Below are positions 35,581 to 43,307 of a DNA stretch of 64,000 nt, in pieces. How positions within the stretch are numbered: position 1 is the first letter of the stretch; each line of letters opens with the position of its first letter. The position numbers and the translations under genes were made by a program. Source of the DNA: an uncultured Flavobacteriaceae bacterium (GTDB lineage Bacteria > Bacteroidota > Bacteroidia > Flavobacteriales > Flavobacteriaceae). The stretch lies in contig CAJQLB010000008.1 in assembly GCA_905479065.1 (NCBI GenBank), positions 42,172 to 106,171 on the forward strand. The letters run 5' to 3'. The notes below the pieces were generated by a model. It ran no database searches and was not told the origin of the DNA. It was given only the letters and a program-made list of their open reading frames with translations.

Positions 35581-36017
35581 TGGGAGATTTATCTCGCGAT
35601 ATTAATTCTAAATTTCAAAGCCCTAAACAAAAGGCTGTAATTAATATTTTGTATACGGCTAATTGGGTCCATAGCAAACAAATTATGTTTTTTAAGCAGT
35701 TCGGAATATCACCACAGCAATTCAATGTTTTGAGAATTTTGCGTGGTGCCAAAGCCCCGTTAAAAGTTCAAACTATCAAAAAAAGAATGATAGAAAGAGC
35801 GCCCAATGTTACAAGATTAATGGATAAATTATTTTCAAAAGGTTTAATTGATCGTATTTCTTGTAAACATGATCGTCGTGTTGTTCACATTGTAATTACA
35901 GCCAAGGGCCTTCATTTACTCAAAGTGATTTCTCGAAATATGAAAGAAGATACTTTAGAAAACCTTGATGATGAAGAAGCCTTAATTCTTAGTGATCTAC
36001 TTGATAAGATACGGTAA
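35580..36017 (+). CDS. MarR-family transcriptional regulator
   Basis: A 145-residue winged-helix protein. The MarR core is clear: FKQFGISPQQFNVLRILRGA, then KKRMIERAPNVTRLMDKLFSKGLIDR and the wing CKHDRRVVHIVITAKG. It would bind a palindromic operator as a dimer and be relieved by a small ligand or oxidation; Cys in the wing (ISCKHDR) could be a sensor. Its ATG overlaps the stop of the FMN reductase gene. The 18-bp palindrome upstream of the operon is the natural candidate site. Confidence 0.92.
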   Translation: MGDLSRDINSKFQSPKQKAVINILYTANWVHSKQIMFFKQFGISPQQFNVLRILRGAKAPLKVQTIKKRMIERAPNVTRLMDKLFSKGLIDRISCKHDRRVVHIVITAKGLHLLKVISRNMKEDTLENLDDEEALILSDLLDKIR

Positions 36018-36062
36018 AAGCCACTGAAGTCTAATCTCTAGAACGATAATAATAATTCAATA

Positions 36063-36782
36063 ATGAAAACAGTTACACATTATTCTGACACCCGAGGTCA
36101 TGTGAATCATGGCTGGTTGCAAGCACGCCATTCATTTAGTTTTGCATCATTTTACAATGCAGATAGAATGAATTTTGGTGCTTTACGAGTACTCAATGAT
36201 GACATTATTGCTCCTAATATGGGTTTTGGTGCGCATCCTCACGATAACATGGAAATTATTACAATTCCATTAACTGGCGCATTGAAGCATCGCGATTCCT
36301 TAGCAAATCAGTGGCAATCAGTCCTGCCAGGTGAAGTTCAAATTATGTCAGCAGGTAAGGGGATTGAACACTCAGAAATGAATGCATCAACTGAAACAGA
36401 ATTAAAGCTCTTTCAAATTTGGATTATTCCAAATAAAAGAGACATCAATCCAAGATATGATCAAAAGTTTTTTTTTGATATAGATCGTCATAATAAGTTT
36501 CAAACGCTCGTGTCATCATATGATGATGACGATACAGAAAGTTTGAAGATTTACCAAGATGTAAGATTATCCAGGATAAGCTTAGATAAAGGACGTAGTG
36601 TGGAGTACTTTTTAAAGAGTAAATGTCACGGGGTGTATGTTATGGCTATTGATGGAGTTTCTTTAATCAATAACACGATATTAAAAAAACGAGATGCTAT
36701 AGGTGTATCAGAAATTAATAGTTTTAAAATAGTAGCACAAGAATCTTCAGATATGCTTTTAATTGAAGTTCCAATGAGTTAA
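36063..36782 (+). CDS. Pirin family protein
   Basis: A 239-residue bicupin. The N-terminal pirin motif FSFASFYNADRMNFGALRVLNDD, the metal site FGAHPHDNMEIITIPLTGAL and IMSAGKGIEHSEMN are present. Some pirins oxidise quercetin, others act as redox-linked cofactors. It is the third gene of the FMN reductase/marR operon, 45 bases after marR, and probably under the same control. Its substrate here is unknown. Confidence 0.92.
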   Translation: MKTVTHYSDTRGHVNHGWLQARHSFSFASFYNADRMNFGALRVLNDDIIAPNMGFGAHPHDNMEIITIPLTGALKHRDSLANQWQSVLPGEVQIMSAGKGIEHSEMNASTETELKLFQIWIIPNKRDINPRYDQKFFFDIDRHNKFQTLVSSYDDDDTESLKIYQDVRLSRISLDKGRSVEYFLKSKCHGVYVMAIDGVSLINNTILKKRDAIGVSEINSFKIVAQESSDMLLIEVPMS

Positions 36783-36881
36783 CCTAACATCAGAGAAATA
36801 AAAAAGCGTCTAGTGAAAGAGTGCTATTATTACTAAAAATACGATATTTGTAATACAACTAACTAATGAAAGACAAACCAT

Positions 36882-37064
36882 ATGGGAATGAACAAAAATA
36901 CGGTGTTAGCTTGGGCTACAACCATTATGATTTTAGTAGGATTAGGATTAATAGGATTAGGTGCATTTAGGTATAACGAAGTTGCAGGTTGGGGTTTTGC
37001 CTCAGTAGGAATCGGTTTTTTTGCCATTGCTTGGGTGTTTAACGCTTTAAAAGGCCGCGTATAA
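36882..37064 (+). CDS. CAL67264-type small membrane protein
   Basis: A 60-residue protein with two hydrophobic helices (about 7-27 and 34-55) and a basic end. It resembles the small flavobacterial membrane family named after Gramella CAL67264, from memory. Its stop overlaps the ettA start by one base (TAATG), so translation is probably coupled to ettA. Function unknown. A GATATTTG near-match to the -7 element lies about 35 bases upstream. Confidence 0.8.
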   Translation: MGMNKNTVLAWATTIMILVGLGLIGLGAFRYNEVAGWGFASVGIGFFAIAWVFNALKGRV

Positions 37065-38755
37065 TGAGTGACGATAAAAAAGTAATTTTTTCAATGTCTG
37101 GCCTAACCAAGACATTTTCAGGAGCTAACACGCCAGTGTTAAAAAATATTTATCTAAGTTTTTTTTATGGAGCGAAAATTGGCATTCTAGGACTCAACGG
37201 GTCTGGTAAATCTACTCTCTTAAAAATTATTGCAGGCAGAGATAACAATTATCGTGGTGATATTACATTTTCACAAGATTATTCTGTTGGTTTATTAGAA
37301 CAAGAGCCAAAACTCGATGATGATAAAACAGTTATGGATGTGGTAAAAGAAGGTGTTTCTAAAACAGTAGCAATTCTGGAAGAATATCATGCTATTAGTG
37401 ATCAATTTGGTTTGGAGGAAGTGTACAGCGACGCTGATAAAATGGAAAAGCTAATGAACCGTCAAGCAGAATTACAAGACCAAATAGATGCTGTAAATGC
37501 TTGGGAATTGGATACTAAATTAGAAATAGCAATGGATGCATTAAGGACGCCAGCTGCTGATAAAAAAATCGGTTTATTGTCAGGTGGGGAACGTCGTAGA
37601 GTAGCTTTGTGTCGTTTGCTGCTGCAGCAACCTGATGTTTTATTATTAGACGAGCCGACCAATCATTTGGATGCTGAATCTGTACATTGGTTAGAGCACC
37701 ATTTAGCACAGTATAAAGGAACGGTCATTGCGGTAACTCACGACCGGTATTTTTTAGATAATGTTGCAGGATGGATATTAGAATTGGATCGAGGTGAGGG
37801 CATCCCGTGGAAAGGAAATTATTCATCGTGGTTAGATCAAAAATCTAAACGTATGGCTCAAGAAAGTAAATCGGCGTCAAAAAGACAAAAGACTTTAGAA
37901 AGAGAACTTGAGTGGGTTCGTCAAGGTCCTAAAGGCCGACAAACTAAACAAAAAGCACGATTAAAAAATTATGATAAGTTGATGAATCAAGATCAGAAAC
38001 AACTTGATGAGAAACTTGAAATATATATTCCTAATGGTCCGCGACTCGGGACAAACGTCATTGAGTCTATCAATGTCAGTAAGGCTTATGCAGATAAATT
38101 ATTATATGAAAATTTAAATTTCAACTTGCCGCAAGCGGGAATTGTTGGAGTGATTGGACCTAATGGTGCAGGGAAAACGACTATTTTTAAAATGATTATG
38201 GGAGAAGAAGTTCCTGATCAAGGAGAATTTAAATTAGGAGATACTGCAAAAATCGCTTACGTGGATCAAAAGCATTCAAATATTGATCCAAATAAAACTA
38301 TTTGGCAAAATTTTAGTGATGAACAAGAATTAATTATGATGGGAGGAAAACAAGTCAACTCTCGTGCATACTTGAGCAGATTTAATTTTTCTGGTAATGA
38401 GCAAAATAAAGAAGTTAAATTGCTGTCAGGGGGTGAGCGAAATCGATTACACCTAGCGATGACATTAAAGGAGGAAGGTAATGTTTTGCTTCTCGATGAG
38501 CCAACGAATGATTTGGATGTGAACACATTAAGAGCATTAGAGGAAGGTTTAGAAAATTTTGCTGGTTGTGCTGTGGTCATTAGTCACGACCGTTGGTTTT
38601 TAGATCGAATATGTACGCATATTTTAGCTTTTGAGGGCAACTCAGAAGTATACTTTTTTGAAGGAAGTTACAGTGAATATGAGGAGAATAAGAAAAAGCG
38701 TCTGGGAGGTGATTTACAACCAAAGCGCTTGAAGTATAAAAAATTAACAAGATAA
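37064..38755 (+). CDS. ettA: Energy-dependent translational throttle protein (ABC-F)
   Basis: A 563-residue soluble ABC-F ATPase with two nucleotide-binding domains. Walker A motifs are GLNGSGKST and GPNGAGKTT, signatures LSGGERRRVALC and LSGGERNRLHLA, and Walker B LLLDEPTNHLD and LLLDEPTNDLD. The arm and linker segments are those of EttA, and length matches. EttA binds the ribosomal E site and gates the first elongation step according to ATP/ADP ratio. Coupled with the small membrane protein upstream. Confidence 0.95.
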   Translation: MSDDKKVIFSMSGLTKTFSGANTPVLKNIYLSFFYGAKIGILGLNGSGKSTLLKIIAGRDNNYRGDITFSQDYSVGLLEQEPKLDDDKTVMDVVKEGVSKTVAILEEYHAISDQFGLEEVYSDADKMEKLMNRQAELQDQIDAVNAWELDTKLEIAMDALRTPAADKKIGLLSGGERRRVALCRLLLQQPDVLLLDEPTNHLDAESVHWLEHHLAQYKGTVIAVTHDRYFLDNVAGWILELDRGEGIPWKGNYSSWLDQKSKRMAQESKSASKRQKTLERELEWVRQGPKGRQTKQKARLKNYDKLMNQDQKQLDEKLEIYIPNGPRLGTNVIESINVSKAYADKLLYENLNFNLPQAGIVGVIGPNGAGKTTIFKMIMGEEVPDQGEFKLGDTAKIAYVDQKHSNIDPNKTIWQNFSDEQELIMMGGKQVNSRAYLSRFNFSGNEQNKEVKLLSGGERNRLHLAMTLKEEGNVLLLDEPTNDLDVNTLRALEEGLENFAGCAVVISHDRWFLDRICTHILAFEGNSEVYFFEGSYSEYEENKKKRLGGDLQPKRLKYKKLTR

Positions 38756-38795
38756 CAGGTCACTGTTCAGATTGGCAACTGTGATTTCATCATAA

Positions 38796-38836
38796 CAAGA
38801 TTTTTTTTAATAAAGATGGCCCTCTGTAAAATCTTG
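38796..38836 (-). repeat. Inverted repeat at the end of the small reverse gene
   Basis: CAAGATTTT and AAAATCTTG arms, 9 bp each, with a 23-base loop, span the stop of the 70-residue gene. It may act as a terminator between this gene and ettA, though the large loop is unusual. Confidence 0.35.
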
Positions 38837-39019
38837 ATAGACTTCCTTTTTCTTTACTGATTTTTTAGTGAGCTTTTTATGTTCCGCTTTTAGTTTAACG
38901 GTTTTATAAATACCGAAAACAAGCAGTACTAGTAGAAAAAGGACCATAATTGTTAAAGCAGTAATTACATTGTTTTGATTTATTACAATATAGTGAGGGA
39001 TCATAAATTGAATTGACAT
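38807..39019 (-). CDS. Small single-pass membrane protein
   Basis: A 70-residue product with one strong hydrophobic helix (about 18-42), a Lys-rich cytoplasmic stretch and a conserved-looking end YQDFTEGHLY. I recall similar short proteins with a DFTEGHLY-type end in Flavobacteriia but no function. It is supported as a real gene by a TATATTTG element 24-31 bases before its ATG and by an intact frame with no overlapping gene. Confidence 0.65.
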   Translation of the reverse strand: MSIQFMIPHYIVINQNNVITALTIMVLFLLVLLVFGIYKTVKLKAEHKKLTKKSVKKKEVYQDFTEGHLY

Positions 39020-39042
39020 ATTTGTTATTATTGGGATGGATG

Positions 39043-39050
39043 CAAATATA
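39043..39050 (-). promoter_or_regulatory. -7 element (TATATTTG) for the small membrane protein
   Basis: TATATTTG on the reverse strand, 23 bases upstream of the 38807-39019 gene. Confidence 0.5.
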
Positions 39051-39198
39051 GGTATTTTTTGATAACACGATATTTTTGATGAAAGTGATGAATAAATGAT
39101 TATTTATTTCTTTCTACACATCCAAAATTGTTTTTGATTCGTATATAATAAAAATATAAATAGCATATCAAATCAATAAAAAAAAGAGCGAATATATA

Positions 39199-40083
39199 AT
39201 GGAAAGTAACACAACACCCAATAACAGATTAAAAATAATTTTAGTAATAACTCTTGTTCTATTATTTGGAACAGGATTTTACACCCTTAATCTTTACAAT
39301 AGTAATATAGAAACTCAAGAGCAATTAATCGCTGAAAAAGAACTCGTCTTAAAGGACTTAAATAATATGGCAGCGCAATACGATATTGCCATCGATAATA
39401 ACGACGTTGCCAATAATAAATTAATTCAAGCTCGAGAACGCATAGAAGGTTTGATGGATTCATTAAAGATATCAGACAACAATGTACGTAGCTTATGGAG
39501 ATACAAAAAGAAATTTTTAGATCTTCAAGATGAAATGAAAGAGTTGATGCTTGAAAATAACACGTTAAAAGAGGAGAATTCGATGTTAACAAATACTCTC
39601 GATAGCACCAAAGTACAACTAAATGATCGTATAGTTTACAATGATTCTTTATTGAATCAAAATACTCAATTAGCAACTATTGTAAGAGATGCTTCAGTAT
39701 TATCAGCTGTATCATTAAAGGGTTTGGGTGTTATAATAAGAAGTTCAGGAAAACTGATACCAACTGAACGTGCAAGTCGAGCCGATGAGCTTAAAATTTG
39801 CTACACTGTTCCTAAAAATAAATTAGTTACTACAGGAGAGAAAGATTTTTTTGTTCAAATCTTAGATCCTAAGAACAATATATTAGGTGAAAATAAGCAA
39901 ATAAACTTTGAAGAAAAAATACTGAATTATAGTCTGAGCAGTAAGTTTAATTACACAGGTAAGAATTTGGATATCTGCGAGTTTGTTAAACCTAGAGGGA
40001 AAAAATTTGAAAAGGGACGTTATATTGTGAATATATTTGATGAAGCTATTTTGGTGTCATCTTCACAGTTTATGTTAAAATAA
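39199..40083 (+). CDS. Membrane-anchored coiled-coil protein, unknown
   Basis: A 294-residue protein with a short cytoplasmic start, one transmembrane helix (about 11-29), a long charged coiled coil (about 32-155, with repeated Leu/Ile heptads and many Glu, Lys, Asn) and a compact C-terminal domain (about 165-294) with beta-like pattern ending near the C-terminus (ADELKICYTVPKNKL, DFFVQILDPKNNILG). It is inner-membrane with the coil in the periplasm, if topology is as drawn. I do not know its role; flavobacterial homologues are annotated only as hypothetical as far as I recall. It stands alone before a terminator. Confidence 0.82.
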   Translation: MESNTTPNNRLKIILVITLVLLFGTGFYTLNLYNSNIETQEQLIAEKELVLKDLNNMAAQYDIAIDNNDVANNKLIQARERIEGLMDSLKISDNNVRSLWRYKKKFLDLQDEMKELMLENNTLKEENSMLTNTLDSTKVQLNDRIVYNDSLLNQNTQLATIVRDASVLSAVSLKGLGVIIRSSGKLIPTERASRADELKICYTVPKNKLVTTGEKDFFVQILDPKNNILGENKQINFEEKILNYSLSSKFNYTGKNLDICEFVKPRGKKFEKGRYIVNIFDEAILVSSSQFMLK

Positions 40084-40120
40084 TACAGCGTTTTTTGTTG
40101 TTAGTTAGTTAGTAGTTAGT

Positions 40121-40152
40121 AAAGAGCCTCAAGTTGATTCTTGAGGCTTTTT
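40121..40152. terminator. Bidirectional terminator between the coiled-coil gene and hutI
   Basis: GCCTCAAG/CTTGAGGC stem with a 6-base loop and a T-run on the forward strand. The hutI stop (40129-40131) lies inside the stem. Directly before it is a short TTAG tandem run (about 40098-40120). Confidence 0.8.
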
Positions 40153-41385
40153 AATTATGTTACCATTTATAATTACTGTATCAATATAACTTTGACCGAA
40201 ACTATATGGTAAAATATTAATATTCGATATTGGATCAGTTATTAAAATATTTGCTTTTTTACCTTTTGTTATGGTCCCATGAGTCTTACTTATTCCCATG
40301 GCGTAAGCACCATTTATAGTTGCTGCATTAATTGCCTCTTCAGGTGACATTTTCATTTTGATACAGGCAGAGCTTAGAACAAAATTCATATTGCCGCTCG
40401 GTGATGAGCCAGGGTTAAAATCACTCGCTAAAGCTATAGGTAGCCCGGAATCTATAAGTTTTCTTGCCGGGGTGTACGGTATTCCTAAGAAAAATGAACA
40501 TGTTGGAAGTGCAACAGGAATGGTATCACTATTTTTCAAAACATCAATATCATCATCATTTAGCTGCTCTAAATGATCAACCGATAACGCCTTATATTTA
40601 ACGCCCAGAGCAACACCTCCAAAAGCATTAAATTGATTTACATGAATTTTAGCTTTGAGCCCGTGGGCTTGGCCAGCTTTTATGATGCGTTCAGAGTCCT
40701 CAAGAGAGAAGTACCCTTTTTCACAAAATACGTCAATATAATCTGCAAGATGAGCCTCTGATATTTTTGGAAGCATCTGATCAATAATTAAACTTAAATA
40801 AGCGTCTTTATTTTCTCTGTAAAGATATGGAACAGCATGCGCACCTAAAAATGTTGCTTTAACGGTAATTGGCAGTGTTTCTTTTATTCTTTTTATCACG
40901 CGCAGCATTTTCAGTTCAGACTCCAGACTTAATCCATAGCCAGATTTTATTTCTATAGCACCTGTACCTGATTTCATGACTTGCATTAAACGTACCAATG
41001 ATTTATCGTAGAGTTCAGACTCGGTCATTTTCCCTAGCATTTTGGCAGAATTTAAAATTCCACCACCTCGATTTGCAATTTCCTCATAGCTAAATCCGTT
41101 CAAACGATCAACAAATTCTTGTTCTCTATTTTCAGCAAAAACAATATGAGTATGGCTATCACACCATGCTGGAAGGACAAATTTTCCTTTGGCATCAATG
41201 ACATTGTTTGAAGAGAAATTTCCGATTTCAGTCATTTTTCCGAAGTCAACAATCGTATCGTCTTCAATAAGTAAATAGGCATTTTTAATGGATGGTAGAG
41301 ATTTCATATCCTGACCAGAAACCTTTATTATATCTTGATTTCTTACTTGAAGCAATTCTTTTATATTAATGATCAAAATGGACAT
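40129..41385 (-). CDS. hutI: Imidazolonepropionase
   Basis: A 418-residue amidohydrolase. Metal residues are in PAWCDSHTHIVFAENREQEF, with GGGILNSAK, EIKSGYGLSLESELKMLRV, FLGAHAVP, HVNQFNAFGG, SVDHLEQ and ASDFNPGSSPSGNM following. It opens imidazolone propionate in histidine degradation. The other hut genes are not in the window. It lies 38 bases after fumC and may be cotranscribed with it. Confidence 0.95.
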   Translation of the reverse strand: MSILIINIKELLQVRNQDIIKVSGQDMKSLPSIKNAYLLIEDDTIVDFGKMTEIGNFSSNNVIDAKGKFVLPAWCDSHTHIVFAENREQEFVDRLNGFSYEEIANRGGGILNSAKMLGKMTESELYDKSLVRLMQVMKSGTGAIEIKSGYGLSLESELKMLRVIKRIKETLPITVKATFLGAHAVPYLYRENKDAYLSLIIDQMLPKISEAHLADYIDVFCEKGYFSLEDSERIIKAGQAHGLKAKIHVNQFNAFGGVALGVKYKALSVDHLEQLNDDDIDVLKNSDTIPVALPTCSFFLGIPYTPARKLIDSGLPIALASDFNPGSSPSGNMNFVLSSACIKMKMSPEEAINAATINGAYAMGISKTHGTITKGKKANILITDPISNINILPYSFGQSYIDTVIINGNIIKKPQEST

Positions 41386-41423
41386 GATAATCTTTGCTTT
41401 ATCTAATAATCGAATTTTTAATT

Positions 41424-42824
41424 TTATTTAGTGTGGCCAATCATATTTTCTGGTTTTACCCACGTATCATAATCAGCCGCAGAAACATAACCTAGATTGA
41501 TGGCCTCTTCTCGAAGTGTTGTTCCATTTTTATGTGCTGTATTTGCTATTTCTGCAGACTTGTAATAGCCAATTTTAGTGTTTAGAGCAGTAACAAGCAT
41601 TAGTGAGTTGTTGACGAGCTTATTTATGACATTATGATTTGGTTGAATTCCAATCACACAATTGACAGTAAAACTTTGACATGCATCTCCTAAGAGTTGA
41701 GCTGATTGTAAAATATTTGATGCCATCATCGGTTTAAAAACATTGAGTTCGTAGTGTCCCTGTGTACCACCAACACTAATTGCAACGTCATTACCCATTA
41801 CTTGAGCACATACCATTGTCAATGCTTCGCATTGAGTAGGGTTTACTTTACCTGGCATGATACTGCTTCCGGGTTCATTTGCCGGGATGATAATTTCTCC
41901 AATACCTGAGCGTGGCCCCGACGCCATCATTCGAATGTCATTGGCTATTTTATTTAAAGAAACAGCTAATTGTTTTAGAGCACCGTGACTTTCTACTAAA
42001 GCGTCATGTGCTGCAAGTGCTTCAAATTTATTTGTGGCAGTAGAAAAAGGCAATCCTGAAAATTCTGCAATATATTTTGCCACTAAAACGTCATAGCCTT
42101 TAGGGGTATTTAATCCCGTTCCCACAGCAGTTCCACCTAACGCTAATTCACTTAAATGAGCCAATGAGTTGTTGAGTGCCCTCAATCCGTAACTTAATTG
42201 CGCGGCATAACCTGAAAACTCTTGACCCAGGGTCAGAGGAGTAGCATCCATTAAATGTGTTCTGCCAATTTTTACAACATTTTTAAAATCTTTAGCCTTT
42301 TGCTCAATCTCGTCTCGAAGTGATTCAACGCCTGGAATAGTTACTTCGGTTATTTTTTTATACGCAGCAATATGCATTCCAGTTGGAAAGGTGTCATTAG
42401 AGGATTGTGATTTATTTACGTCATCATTTGGTTGAATAGTTTTTTCACCTTCACCAATGTTGAATCCAGCAATTTGATGCGCTCTATTAGCAATCACTTC
42501 ATTAACATTCATATTGCTTTGTGTTCCTGACCCTGTTTGCCAAATAACTAAAGGAAATTGATCATCATGTTTGTTGTTTAGTATTTCATCACAAACCTGC
42601 GCTATTAAATCTCGCTTATTTTTTGAAAGCACTCCTAAATCACAATTTGCATAGGCTGCCGCTTTTTTTAAATAAGCAAAGCCATATATGATTTCAAGAG
42701 GCATAGAACCTTCAGTACCAATTTTAAAATTATTTCGTGATCTTTCTGTTTGTGCTCCCCAAAGTTTGTCACTAGGGACATTTACCACACCCATTGTGTC
42801 TTTTTCTACTCTGAATTCTTTCAT
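41424..42824 (-). CDS. fumC: Fumarate hydratase, class II
   Basis: A 466-residue enzyme. The signature [15 protein letters not shown], the N-terminal [26 protein letters not shown] and the substrate segments [17 protein letters not shown] and [20 protein letters not shown] are present. It interconverts fumarate and malate in the TCA cycle. It has a TAATTTTG element 23 bases upstream. Confidence 0.96.
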   Translation of the reverse strand: MKEFRVEKDTMGVVNVPSDKLWGAQTERSRNNFKIGTEGSMPLEIIYGFAYLKKAAAYANCDLGVLSKNKRDLIAQVCDEILNNKHDDQFPLVIWQTGSGTQSNMNVNEVIANRAHQIAGFNIGEGEKTIQPNDDVNKSQSSNDTFPTGMHIAAYKKITEVTIPGVESLRDEIEQKAKDFKNVVKIGRTHLMDATPLTLGQEFSGYAAQLSYGLRALNNSLAHLSELALGGTAVGTGLNTPKGYDVLVAKYIAEFSGLPFSTATNKFEALAAHDALVESHGALKQLAVSLNKIANDIRMMASGPRSGIGEIIIPANEPGSSIMPGKVNPTQCEALTMVCAQVMGNDVAISVGGTQGHYELNVFKPMMASNILQSAQLLGDACQSFTVNCVIGIQPNHNVINKLVNNSLMLVTALNTKIGYYKSAEIANTAHKNGTTLREEAINLGYVSAADYDTWVKPENMIGHTK

Positions 42825-42846
42825 AATTTACATAAATATTCAATCA

Positions 42847-42854
42847 CAAAATTA
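42847..42854 (-). promoter_or_regulatory. -7 element (TAATTTTG) for fumC
   Basis: TAATTTTG on the reverse strand, 22 bases before the fumC ATG. The remaining 42855-42999 interval between fumC and the next promoter shows nothing I can name. Confidence 0.5.
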
Positions 42855-42999
42855 CAACTTATTGTACGTATGTTTACAGATTCTTTAAAGTTTTTGTTAA
42901 AAAATGATATCCATACTATGACAGCTATTTCTGTTTTTTTGAAGTATTGTTAGTTAGAAATAAAAGATGGTATTCTGTGAATAATTCTTTTATGCGTGG

Positions 43000-43030
43000 T
43001 TGTATAACTAATTATGATAACCTATCTTTG
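43000..43030 (+). promoter_or_regulatory. Complete Bacteroidota promoter for the 59-residue protein
   Basis: TTG at 43000-43002, then 20 bases, then TATCTTTG at 43023-43030. Both elements and the spacing match the flavobacterial consensus. The ATG follows after 25 bases. Confidence 0.7.
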
Positions 43031-43055
43031 CTTAACTTTTTAAATTTTCAACAGT

Positions 43056-43235
43056 ATGTTTGATTTTGATCAATATTTAGGTTTTTTAGCATTTTTGTCA
43101 ATATTAACACTAGGTTTTTGGCTTATGATTTTTCTCATAACATTTGTCATCCCATATTGGATTGGGGGAGCATTAATAGAGAGACTCCAAGAAATTAGAG
43201 CTGAGAAAAAAGCTAATAGAAAAGTCAATATTTAA
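43056..43235 (+). CDS. 59-residue membrane protein
   Basis: A short frame begins MFDFDQYLGFLAFLS and ends with a basic tail (LIERLQEIRAEKKANRKVNI). One or two hydrophobic helices cover about residues 6-40. The frame is bracketed by a full promoter and a strong terminator, which makes a real gene likely despite its size. I do not recognise the family; the shape is that of a small single-unit inner-membrane protein. Confidence 0.75.
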   Translation: MFDFDQYLGFLAFLSILTLGFWLMIFLITFVIPYWIGGALIERLQEIRAEKKANRKVNI

Positions 43236-43252
43236 CACCAACAATACGCAAC

Positions 43253-43288
43253 AAAAAAAAGGAGAATTCAACAAGTTCTCCTTTTTTT
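43253..43288. terminator. Bidirectional terminator between the 59-residue gene and the TonB receptor
   Basis: GGAGAA/TTCTCC stem extended by A8 and T8 arms around a 9-base loop. It serves the small forward gene and the convergent receptor gene. Confidence 0.85.
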
Positions 43289-43307
43289 GTAATAAGTGCT
43301 GTCTAAA

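Noticed and set aside
39287..39676. 129-residue reverse frame opposite the coiled-coil gene
   Set aside because: Overlaps a gene with clear helix and coiled-coil structure; the antisense product has no features.
40098..40120. TTAG tandem run
   Set aside because: Too short and imperfect to call a meaningful repeat locus; noted only within the terminator entry.
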